Of a DNA stretch of 5,188 nucleotides, positions 1 to 5,188 are shown in pieces. This DNA is from Clostridiales bacterium (GTDB lineage Bacteria > Bacillota > Clostridia > Christensenellales > DUVY01): positions 1 to 5,188 of the forward strand of contig JAITNT010000001.1 in the NCBI GenBank assembly GCA_031290295.1, read 5' to 3'. The notes under the pieces are model-generated. The model did no database searches, was not told where the DNA came from, and saw nothing but the letters and a program-made list of their open reading frames with translations. Made by a program: the position numbers and the translations under genes. Within the stretch, counting starts at the first letter, position 1. Every line of letters begins with the position of its first letter.

Positions 1-990
1 AAAAAGAAGCTTTACGGACTTTTTGCGGCGGTAATTATTATCACCGCTCTTTTCGGGTGTGCGAATGAAAAAAGCGCATTAGCGTCGTCGGTTAAGAACG
101 AAGCCGTTTCACTCGTAAATTGGTATGTCACATATGCCAAAGCGGCAAGCTTAGCCGCGCTTGACACCGTGGAAACGGACGAATGGTCCGATACGGACGT
201 AATATCTAAGGGCAATATTTTGGTTGTCGGGTATGCGAAATATTTCGGAATTAAAGGCGACTATGACGGCTTCGCGGAAAAACTGGGCAATACTCTGAAT
301 GATTATTTTCCCGACGAAGCCGCGCTTAATGCCGGCGGCGTAGGCGTACTTGCGACGACCGCTAATGCGTTGCGGCTTATCGGAAAGAATGCCGAGAGCT
401 TTAACGGTAAAAATATTCTTGCCGCCGCTTCCTATGAAAATACAAATTCTTTCTCTAATACCGCTTACGCGGCTATGCTCGAGGCGCTTAACGGCAAGGA
501 CGCTCCGTCGGGCGCGACAAAATCCACCGACAGCATCATAACCGCTATAATTGCGGATCAAGCGGATGACGGAAGCTGGGGGTACGAGTACGAGGGTTAT
601 GTAGCCGATAACGACATGACGGCGATGATTATTTCGGGACTCGGAAAATACGCGGTACGCACCGGCGTGCAGGCGGCAATCGATAAGGCGGTTACATACC
701 TGGCAGGGCGGCTTAATGCGGAAGGAATGCTCAGCGGATGGTCGGGCGTATCAAGCTCGGCAAGCACCGCGGTTTTGCTGTCCGCGCTTAGCTCGGCAAA
801 AATTGATTTCACTAAGGACGAGAGATTTCTGCATGACGGCAAAAATCTTTTTGCGCTGATAGTTGACAGCTTCAAGCAAGCCGACGGCGGTTATATCGAC
901 GGCGCGGAAGCCGACGCCGCGGATACGGTCTCGGCGCAAAACGTACTTAAAGCGTTCTATGACGCGCATGCGTATTTGACGGCAAAATGA
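1..990 (+). CDS. Lipoprotein with alpha/alpha-toroid (prenyltransferase/terpenoid cyclase-like) fold, 5' partial
   Basis: Frame 1 is open from the first base to TGA at 988-990, giving 329 visible residues. The start codon is just off the left edge: the visible N-terminus is a lipoprotein signal peptide, with KKK, a hydrophobic stretch (residues 7-18) and lipobox LFGC with Cys20 as the lipidation site. A GTG at 169 could open a shorter ORF but would discard this signal. The mature part carries toroid repeat motifs: QADDGSWG (187-194) followed by DNDMTAM (203-209), SSASTA (252-257), QADGGY (293-298) and DTVSAQ (308-313). This pattern is known from squalene-cyclase/prenyltransferase repeats and from the alpha domain of intrinsic factor/transcobalamin. 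No cyclase DxDD-type catalytic motif was recognised, so a binding role is more likely than an enzyme. It overlaps the DUF4430 lipoprotein by ATGA and precedes an ECF transporter, so it probably captures or presents the substrate on the outer face of the membrane. Fold class is fairly secure; ligand is inferred. Confidence 0.82.
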   Translation, partial: KKKLYGLFAAVIIITALFGCANEKSALASSVKNEAVSLVNWYVTYAKAASLAALDTVETDEWSDTDVISKGNILVVGYAKYFGIKGDYDGFAEKLGNTLNDYFPDEAALNAGGVGVLATTANALRLIGKNAESFNGKNILAAASYENTNSFSNTAYAAMLEALNGKDAPSGATKSTDSIITAIIADQADDGSWGYEYEGYVADNDMTAMIISGLGKYAVRTGVQAAIDKAVTYLAGRLNAEGMLSGWSGVSSSASTAVLLSALSSAKIDFTKDERFLHDGKNLFALIVDSFKQADGGYIDGAEADAADTVSAQNVLKAFYDAHAYLTAK

Positions 991-1475
991 AAAAGCCGTT
1001 AAAAATAGCCGCGCTTTTATCGGCGGTAATAATTCTGCTTACCGTGTGCTTCGCGTGTGAACCGCCGGACGGCGACACGCAAACGGGCACGGGCATTTTT
1101 GCCGAGCTTGTAATAAGCTGCGCGACCGTACTTGACAACATGGATTCTCTAAAAAGCGAGCTGATCGATTTTGTGCCGCCGGACGGAATTATACTTGCCC
1201 GCGGACAATTTGAGATTAAAGAAAAGGAAACGATTCTCGCGTTCGCTGTACGCATATGCCGCGCTAAGGGCATTCCCTTGATAACCTCGGGCGGCTACAT
1301 AAGCGGTATCGGGAATATTTCCGAAAAATCGGTCGGTCTCGATTCCGGGTGGCTTGTAAAGCGCAACGGCGAATTCCTCAAGGTGGGCGCGGGCGGCGTG
1401 TATGTGCGCGGCGGTGATTTCGTCGAGTTCGGCTATACCTGTCAAATCGGAGATACGGGATACGGATACTCGTGA
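987..1475 (+). CDS. DUF4430-domain lipoprotein (transcobalamin beta-domain-like)
   Basis: 162 residues. The start ATG overlaps the previous stop (ATGA, 987-990). No strong ribosome site is seen just upstream, so translation is probably coupled to the toroid gene. The N-terminus is a signal peptide (MKKPLK, then a hydrophobic run 8-20) ending in CFAC, with Cys24 the likely lipid anchor; Cys rather than Leu at -3 is unusual. Family marks of DUF4430 follow: ISCATVLDNM (43-52), VPPDGIIL (63-70), GGYISGIGN (102-110), SGW (120-122), NGEF (127-130), GDFVEFGYT (143-151) and a final G-rich tail. DUF4430 has the fold of the C-terminal beta domain of intrinsic factor and transcobalamin, which caps bound cobalamin. 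Here it is a stand-alone anchored protein beside its helical partner and an ECF importer. Only one of the two cysteine pairs I recall for this family is present (Cys45 and Cys152 kept). Role as a substrate-binding accessory is inferred from fold and context. Confidence 0.85.
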   Translation: MKKPLKIAALLSAVIILLTVCFACEPPDGDTQTGTGIFAELVISCATVLDNMDSLKSELIDFVPPDGIILARGQFEIKEKETILAFAVRICRAKGIPLITSGGYISGIGNISEKSVGLDSGWLVKRNGEFLKVGAGGVYVRGGDFVEFGYTCQIGDTGYGYS

Positions 1476-1478
1476 GGA
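1474..1478 (+). promoter_or_regulatory. Ribosome binding site of ecfT
   Basis: GAGGA overlaps the TGA stop of the DUF4430 gene (1473-1475) and lies 7 nt before the ATG at 1486. It fixes the EcfT start and links its translation to the end of the upstream gene. Confidence 0.8.
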
Positions 1479-1485
1479 TTAAACT

Positions 1486-2382
1486 ATGCAAATAAGGCGC
1501 AGAAGCGCGTTTGCCGAGTGCAATCCGCTAACGATTATGGTATTTTATATAACGGCAATTGTGTTTACCATGCTGATAACGCATCCGCTTTATGTTGCGA
1601 CGGCATTAATCTCCTCGTTTACGTTTGCACTTTTGCTAAAGCCGCGCGCCGGTCTTAAATTCTTTTTATCGTTTTGTCTGCCTATAGTTATTTTGGTTGC
1701 CGCGGTCAATCCGTTATTCAATCATCTGGGCGTAACTATTCTGTTTTATTTTAACGATAATCCCGTTACGGCGGAGGCCGTTATATTCGGCGCGGTGTCC
1801 GCGCTCGCGCTCGCGGCCGTGCTTATGTGGTTCTCTACCTATAACGACGTTATGACGAGCGACAAATTTATGCATATTTTCGGGCGCATTATTCCAAAAA
1901 CCGCGCTTATAATATCGATGACGCTCGGACTTTTGCCAAAAATGCAGAAACGGCTAAAGAATATTTCCGACGCTCAAACAATGATAGGTAAGACGCGTAC
2001 AAAGGGTTTTTTTCAAAAAATAAAGAGCGGTCTTAGAATTTTGTCGATACTCATAACATGGTCGTTAGAAAACGGCATAGAAACCGCCGACAGTATGAAG
2101 GCGCGCGGTTACGGGCTAAGAGGCCGCACGTCGTTTTCGATGTATAAATTATGTCGGCGCGACAAGATTCTATTGCCGATATTCGTTGCCGTTGCGGGTG
2201 TAATCATAGCGGGGCTTATCACCGGCGCGGCATACGGTCAATATTACCCGAAATTTTCGGTAAGCTCTTTCGGCATATTTAATTTATTAGTATTTTTGTG
2301 CTTTGCTTTGCTTTGCTTTTTGCCGATAATAATAGAAATAACGGAGAGGGTCAAATGGCGTTATTCAGTATCAAAAATTTAA
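1486..2382 (+). CDS. ecfT: ECF transporter transmembrane coupling component EcfT (CbrV-like)
   Basis: 298 residues, slightly longer than the usual EcfT of about 260-270. EcfT is the membrane scaffold of energy-coupling-factor importers: its cytosolic coupling helices pass ATPase movement to the S component. Membrane segments are visible near residues 15-50 (probably two), 58-76, 97-117, 228-249 and 262-283, with a long amphipathic cytosolic region between about 125 and 225. The second coupling motif is canonical: SMKARGYGLRGRTSF (203-217), ARG at 206-208. At the first motif position, DAQTMIGKTR (162-171), no Ala-Arg-Gly is present. The N-terminus MQIRRRSAFAECNP is typical of the family. The start has a good ribosome site. 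The 3' end overlaps the ATPase gene by 28 nt and contains a pentanucleotide repeat (2299-2319). In vitamin-transport nomenclature, as I recall it, the T component of predicted cobalamin ECF systems is CbrV; that assignment depends on the substrate inference. Confidence 0.92.
   Translation: MQIRRRSAFAECNPLTIMVFYITAIVFTMLITHPLYVATALISSFTFALLLKPRAGLKFFLSFCLPIVILVAAVNPLFNHLGVTILFYFNDNPVTAEAVIFGAVSALALAAVLMWFSTYNDVMTSDKFMHIFGRIIPKTALIISMTLGLLPKMQKRLKNISDAQTMIGKTRTKGFFQKIKSGLRILSILITWSLENGIETADSMKARGYGLRGRTSFSMYKLCRRDKILLPIFVAVAGVIIAGLITGAAYGQYYPKFSVSSFGIFNLLVFLCFALLCFLPIIIEITERVKWRYSVSKI
2299..2319 (+). repeat. Pentanucleotide tandem repeat (CTTTG) within ecfT 3' end
   Basis: A perfect period-5 tract of 21 nt, about 4.2 copies of CTTTG, encodes part of the last hydrophobic segment of EcfT (residues about 271-278). 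The unit is not a multiple of three, so a change of copy number would shift the reading frame. Losing one unit would place EcfT in the frame of the downstream ATPase, which stays open from here on. The tract is short and may be only a by-product of Leu/Phe/Cys/Ala codons. Confidence 0.75.
2343..2350 (+). promoter_or_regulatory. Ribosome binding site deciding the ATPase start
   Basis: GGAGAGGG sits inside the ecfT coding region, ending 4 nt before the ATG at 2355 (the GGAG core is 8 nt away). It supports 2355 over the upstream in-frame GTG at 2298, which has no comparable site and would add 19 residues unlike ABC ATPase N-termini. Confidence 0.82.
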
Positions 2383-4028
2383 GCTTCGCCTATCCGGGCG
2401 CAAAGTACCGCGCGCTTGATAACGTCAATCTTGAAATTAAGAAGGGCAGCTTGACGTTGCTGTGCGGAAGAAGCGGTTGCGGTAAAACTACGCTTCTAAA
2501 GCATCTGAAGAACGAGCTTACGCCTTACGGGACGGTTGACGGCGAAATTCTTTTTGAAGATAAACCGCTAAAAAATCTGACGCTTATGGAATCCGCTCAA
2601 AAAATCGGCTTCGTCATGCAAAACGCGGATAATCAAATTGTTACCGACAAGGTGTATTCTGAGCTTGCTTTCGGATTGGAATCGCTTGGATTAGACGGCG
2701 GCGCAATTAAACGCAGGATTGCCGAAATGGCAAGCTTCTTCGGCATACACCGTTGGTTTCGCTTCGACACACATAAGCTTTCGGGCGGGCAGAAGCAAAT
2801 GCTTAATCTTGCCTCGGTAATGGTCATGCAGCCGGAGGCGCTGTTACTCGACGAGCCGACCGCGCAACTCGACCCGATTGCCGCGGGTGAATTTCTCAAT
2901 GCCGTAATACGTATTAACAATAATTTCGGTACGACCGTAATAATAACCGAACACAGATTAGACGAAATTTTCCATGCGACCGACAACGTAATAATAATGA
3001 ACGGCGGCGCGGTAATCGACGCGGGTACGCCCCGCGAGACGGCTGCAAGAGCCGTGATATCGCAGAACGCGCAAAGCGCCGCGCGCGCATTCCCGGCGGC
3101 CGTGAGGCTGTACGGAGGCTTAGGAACAGGCGGCGAGTGTCCCGTTACCGTCAAGGAGGGCGCGGCATATCTCAAAAAGCATATAAACCGACCGCCTTCC
3201 GTTTCTAAAAAGAATATCGCGGAACCCGTGGCTTCCGTCAAAAAAAACGGAGGAAGCGCGGTGAAAATTACGGAGGCCTTTTTCCGTTACGAGCGGGATT
3301 CCGAGGACGTTCTTAGCGACCTGTCGGCGTCATTCTCGTTCGGTGAAATAACCTGCGTATTAGGCGGTAACGGGAGCGGCAAAACCACACTGCTCGGCTG
3401 TATCGGCGGTATAAATAAGCTTTATCGCGGGCGCATAGAAATATCGGGAAGAAAAATAGAGTCGTACAAAAACGGTTCTTTATACGACGGCGTTATAAGC
3501 TCGCTGCCGCAAAATCCCGAAATGCTTTTTGTCAACAATACCGTAATAAAGGAGCTTGAGGACGTCGCGGGCAACGCCGAGGACATAGAAATGGTAATAC
3601 AAGAAACGGGCGTAGCCGGACTTCTTGACAGCCATCCGTTTGACTTATCGGGCGGCGAACAGCAAAAAGCCGCGCTCGCTAAGATTTTGCTTACTAAGCC
3701 TAAAATTATACTTTTGGACGAGCCTACAAAGGGACTGGACGCCTTTTACAAGCAAGGATTAAGTGCGTTGTTAAAAAAGCTTACCGCAAACGGTGTCGCC
3801 GTAATTATATCGACTCACGACGTCGAATTCGCGGCGACGGCCGCCGATAAATGTATGCTGCTATTTGACGGCGCCGTCTTATCGGCGGGCAGCCCGGTAG
3901 ATTTTTTCGGCGGCAATTATTTTTACACAAGCGCCGCAAACCGCATTGCTCGAAGCGCTGGCTTTGATTCGGTTACGGTTGAAACGCTTATAGAGGCCTG
4001 TCTTGCCGCGGGGGTTAAAGCAAATTGA
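2355..4028 (+). CDS. Fused ECF transporter ATPase EcfA-EcfA' (two ABC domains; CbrU-like)
   Basis: 557 residues holding two complete ABC nucleotide-binding domains, so one chain replaces the usual EcfA/EcfA' heterodimer that powers the importer on the cytosolic face. Domain 1 (about 3-235): Walker A GRSGCGKT (38-45), Q-loop Gln89 in MQNADNQ, signature LSGGQ (142-146), Walker B LLLDEP with Asp166/Glu167, D-loop QLD, H-loop His200. A poorly conserved, charged linker runs about 235-302. Domain 2 (about 303-540): Walker A GGNGSGKT (337-344), Q-loop Gln386 in PQNPE, signature LSGGE (431-435), Walker B ILLDEP with Asp455/Glu456, H-loop His488. All catalytic residues are present in both halves, so both sites look competent. 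The segment after the first Q-loop (DNQIVTDKVYSELAFG) is typical of EcfA. Start 2355 is chosen by the ribosome site. The gene overlaps ecfT by 28 nt and the S component by TTGA. In predicted cobalamin systems I recall this duplicated ATPase being named CbrU; the name depends on the substrate. Confidence 0.95.
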   Translation: MALFSIKNLSFAYPGAKYRALDNVNLEIKKGSLTLLCGRSGCGKTTLLKHLKNELTPYGTVDGEILFEDKPLKNLTLMESAQKIGFVMQNADNQIVTDKVYSELAFGLESLGLDGGAIKRRIAEMASFFGIHRWFRFDTHKLSGGQKQMLNLASVMVMQPEALLLDEPTAQLDPIAAGEFLNAVIRINNNFGTTVIITEHRLDEIFHATDNVIIMNGGAVIDAGTPRETAARAVISQNAQSAARAFPAAVRLYGGLGTGGECPVTVKEGAAYLKKHINRPPSVSKKNIAEPVASVKKNGGSAVKITEAFFRYERDSEDVLSDLSASFSFGEITCVLGGNGSGKTTLLGCIGGINKLYRGRIEISGRKIESYKNGSLYDGVISSLPQNPEMLFVNNTVIKELEDVAGNAEDIEMVIQETGVAGLLDSHPFDLSGGEQQKAALAKILLTKPKIILLDEPTKGLDAFYKQGLSALLKKLTANGVAVIISTHDVEFAATAADKCMLLFDGAVLSAGSPVDFFGGNYFYTSAANRIARSAGFDSVTVETLIEACLAAGVKAN

Positions 4029-4783
4029 CTTACAGCGGAAAGAAAAGATTAAGGATAATACTGTCGGCGGTCGATATATGCCTGGCGATTCCCGGCATAC
4101 TTGTCGGAGGATATTTCCTCGGTGAAAAAAATTATGCCTTTTCCGCCGTGCTTATGATAATATTTGCCTTAATACCGTTCTTTTTGTTGTTTGAGAACCG
4201 CGCGCTAATGGCAAGAGAGCTTATGCCGATTGCAGTTATGACGGCGATTGCGGTCGTGGGGCGCGCGGCGTTTTTTGCCGTTCCGCAGTTCAAGCCCATT
4301 ATAGCTATTATTATTATTACGGGCGCGGCATTCGGCGCGGAAGCGGGGTTTTTATCGGGTTCGCTGTCCATGCTTATATCTAATTTTCTTTTCGGTCAAG
4401 GACTGTGGACGCCTTGGCAAATGTTTGCCGCCGGTCTTATCGGATATATCAGCGGTCTTATCGGAAAAAACAAAGCATTGCGTAAGCTTCCGCTTTTGAT
4501 TATTTGGGGATTGCTGTCCGGCTTTATTTACGGCATATTTGTGGATTCGTGGTCGTTGCTCGCTTTCGGCGAGGGGCTGACTCTTGAGAGCGCTTTAACG
4601 GTATATCTTCTCGGGTTGCCGTATAACGCGATACTGGCCGGCGCGACCGCGATATTTATCGCGTTGCTTGCCCCGATATTATTGAGTAAGCTTGAAAGAT
4701 TGAAAACAAAATACGGACTCATCGGCGCCGCAGAGGATAAAATTCCCGTAATCGCCGAAATTCCCCCAAAGAATGCGGAATAA
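4025..4783 (+). CDS. ECF transporter S component, CbrT-like; predicted cobalamin/corrinoid specificity
   Basis: 252 residues of a very hydrophobic membrane protein. The start is TTG at 4025, overlapping the ATPase stop (TTGA); an A/G-poor gap follows a G-run (GCGGGGG, 4008-4014), so translation is probably coupled. The next in-frame ATG lies beyond the first membrane helix, so TTG is preferred: it leaves a basic N-terminus KKRLR ahead of helix 1. Hydrophobic segments lie near residues 11-33, 37-56, 65-87, 91-121, 131-147, 155-181 and 188-221, consistent with six or seven helices. The tail from 222 is charged and cytosolic. The segment GFLSGSLSMLISN (108-120) followed by FGQGLWTPWQM (123-133) and GLIGYISGL (137-145) is characteristic of a group of S components found beside DUF4430/EcfT/EcfAA' genes. 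S components bind the vitamin in the membrane and topple to deliver it. Cobalamin is inferred from the two transcobalamin-like partners; another substrate is possible. Confidence 0.85.
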   Translation: MTYSGKKRLRIILSAVDICLAIPGILVGGYFLGEKNYAFSAVLMIIFALIPFFLLFENRALMARELMPIAVMTAIAVVGRAAFFAVPQFKPIIAIIIITGAAFGAEAGFLSGSLSMLISNFLFGQGLWTPWQMFAAGLIGYISGLIGKNKALRKLPLLIIWGLLSGFIYGIFVDSWSLLAFGEGLTLESALTVYLLGLPYNAILAGATAIFIALLAPILLSKLERLKTKYGLIGAAEDKIPVIAEIPPKNAE

Positions 4784-4788
4784 ATCGC

Positions 4789-4817
4789 GCGACAAAACCG
4801 TCTAAAAATGGTATAAT
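4789..4817 (+). promoter_or_regulatory. Sigma-A-type promoter of prfA (extended -10)
   Basis: A -35-like GCGACA (4789-4794, four of six to TTGACA) and a perfect -10 TATAAT (4812-4817) are separated by 17 nt. The -10 is preceded by TG at 4809-4810, giving an extended -10. The predicted transcript start is near 4824, leaving a leader of about 35 nt before prfA. It begins only 5 nt after the S-component stop codon and gives prfA its own expression. Confidence 0.8.
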
Positions 4818-4826
4818 AATTATTAT
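4813..4826. repeat. 14-bp perfect A/T palindrome over the prfA -10 and transcript start
   Basis: ATAATAATTATTAT is an exact inverted repeat centred between 4819 and 4820. It overlaps the -10 hexamer and the predicted start site, the usual place for an operator, but it is pure A/T and could arise by chance in such a region. No regulator can be named. Confidence 0.5.
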
Positions 4827-4848
4827 TACTTATTTTCGTCGGATTATC

Positions 4849-4853
4849 GAGGT
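4849..4853 (+). promoter_or_regulatory. Ribosome binding site of prfA
   Basis: GAGGT lies 5 nt before the ATG at 4859. It supports that start, which also matches the usual N-terminus of release factor 1. Confidence 0.8.
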
Positions 4854-4858
4854 CTTAA

Positions 4859-5188
4859 ATGGACGATTTTGTGAGCCGCATTCTAAATCATGCCAAAAAA
4901 ATTAAGGCTCGGTATGAGGAGCTTTCCGAGTTGATTTCCGCGCCGGAAATTATTGCCGACAACAAATTGTTCCGGCGACTGGCGGCGGAGCACGCTTCTA
5001 TAGAGGAAACCGCGGAAGCATACGACGTTCTAAAAAAGCTTATATCCGATTTGGAAAAAAGCAGGGCGGAGATTTTATCGGCGGCGCAAACGGAATTAAG
5101 GTCTGTATACGAGGCGGATATTGCCGAGCTTGAATCCGATATAGAGCTTACCGCCGACCGGCTCAAGGCGCTGTTGCTTCCTGCGTAT
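4859..5188 (+). CDS. prfA: Peptide chain release factor 1 (RF1), 3' partial
   Basis: The first 110 codons of a protein normally about 355 residues long; the frame is open to the right edge. RF1 reads UAA and UAG in the ribosomal A site and triggers release of the finished protein. The visible part is the helical N-terminal domain 1: an ARYEELSELISAPEIIAD-like stretch (17-34), FRRLAAEHASIEE (38-50), EAYDVLKKL (53-61), then a charged coiled-coil ending in LLLP (105-108), where RF1 proteins continue into the peptidyl-release core. The LLLP ending and the register of the first helices fit RF1 rather than RF2. The stop-codon-reading PxT motif and the GGQ catalytic loop lie beyond the window and cannot be checked. 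The gene has its own promoter and ribosome site and is functionally unrelated to the transporter operon before it. Confidence 0.95.
   Translation, partial: MDDFVSRILNHAKKIKARYEELSELISAPEIIADNKLFRRLAAEHASIEETAEAYDVLKKLISDLEKSRAEILSAAQTELRSVYEADIAELESDIELTADRLKALLLPAY

Noticed and set aside
169..990. Short toroid ORF starting at GTG 169
   Set aside because: The same frame is open from base 1 and begins with a clear lipoprotein signal ending in LFGC, so the gene really starts left of the window.
1..990. Squalene-hopene cyclase or prenyltransferase enzyme
   Set aside because: Toroid repeats are present, but no catalytic DxDD-type motif was recognised, and the lipoprotein anchor plus ECF context fit a binding protein better.
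950..1060. Frameshift that broke a single toroid-DUF4430 protein
   Set aside because: The second ORF begins with its own complete signal peptide and lipobox, which a frameshifted middle of a fusion would not have.
2290..2325. Programmed -1 frameshift joining EcfT to the ATPase
   Set aside because: A -1 slip would reach the ATPase frame, but no X XXY YYZ slippery heptamer in the EcfT frame and no clear downstream stem were found.
2298..2354. GTG start at 2298 for the ATPase, adding 19 residues
   Set aside because: ATG 2355 has a strong ribosome site at the right distance and matches the normal ABC N-terminus; the added residues are just the ecfT repeat region read in another frame.
2633..3241. 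202-aa ORF on the minus strand
   Set aside because: It lies wholly inside the ATPase gene, whose + strand protein has every expected motif; the composition is that of an antisense shadow.
4785..4792. TCGCGCGA palindrome after the S component as a terminator
   Set aside because: Only 8 bp with no loop room and no T run after it; it overlaps the prfA -35.
4784..4858. Cobalamin riboswitch or other structured leader before prfA
   Set aside because: The spacer is only 75 nt, far too short for a cobalamin riboswitch, and it faces a housekeeping gene.

Overview
The window looks like a chromosomal segment of a low-to-moderate GC Gram-positive bacterium (Bacillota, probably an uncultured Clostridia-type lineage). 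The reasons are lipoproteins with short signal peptides, an ECF-type vitamin transporter with fused ATPases, strong Shine-Dalgarno sites, a TTG start and an A+T-rich consensus sigma-A promoter. The genus cannot be told from this stretch. Every convincing gene lies on the + strand and coding density is very high.

Positions 1-4783 form one tightly packed operon whose first gene and promoter region run off the left edge. The order is: (i) a lipoprotein with an alpha/alpha-toroid (prenyltransferase/terpenoid-cyclase-like) fold, 1-990, lacking only its first codon or few codons; (ii) a small DUF4430 lipoprotein, 987-1475; (iii) the ECF membrane coupling protein EcfT, 1486-2382; (iv) a fused double ATPase EcfA-A', 2355-4028; (v) an integral-membrane S component, 4025-4783. 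Neighbours are joined by an ATGA overlap, a 10-nt gap with the ribosome site touching the previous stop codon, a 28-nt overlap and a TTGA overlap. This points to one transcript and coupled translation.

Together the five genes describe a dedicated ECF importer with two outer-face accessory lipoproteins. The toroid plus DUF4430 pair corresponds to the alpha (alpha6/alpha6 barrel) and beta domains of the animal cobalamin carriers intrinsic factor and transcobalamin, here as two separate anchored proteins. With the S component's resemblance to the CbrT-like class, vitamin B12 or another corrinoid is the best substrate guess. It is an inference: no riboswitch or B12 gene is visible, and the leader that would carry one is outside the window.

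Positions 4784-4858 are a 75-nt intergenic spacer with no clear intrinsic terminator but a near-consensus extended -10 promoter. From 4859 to the right edge is the first 110 codons of prfA (peptide chain release factor 1), a housekeeping gene separate in function from the transporter operon. No RNA genes, mobile elements or CRISPR arrays were seen.
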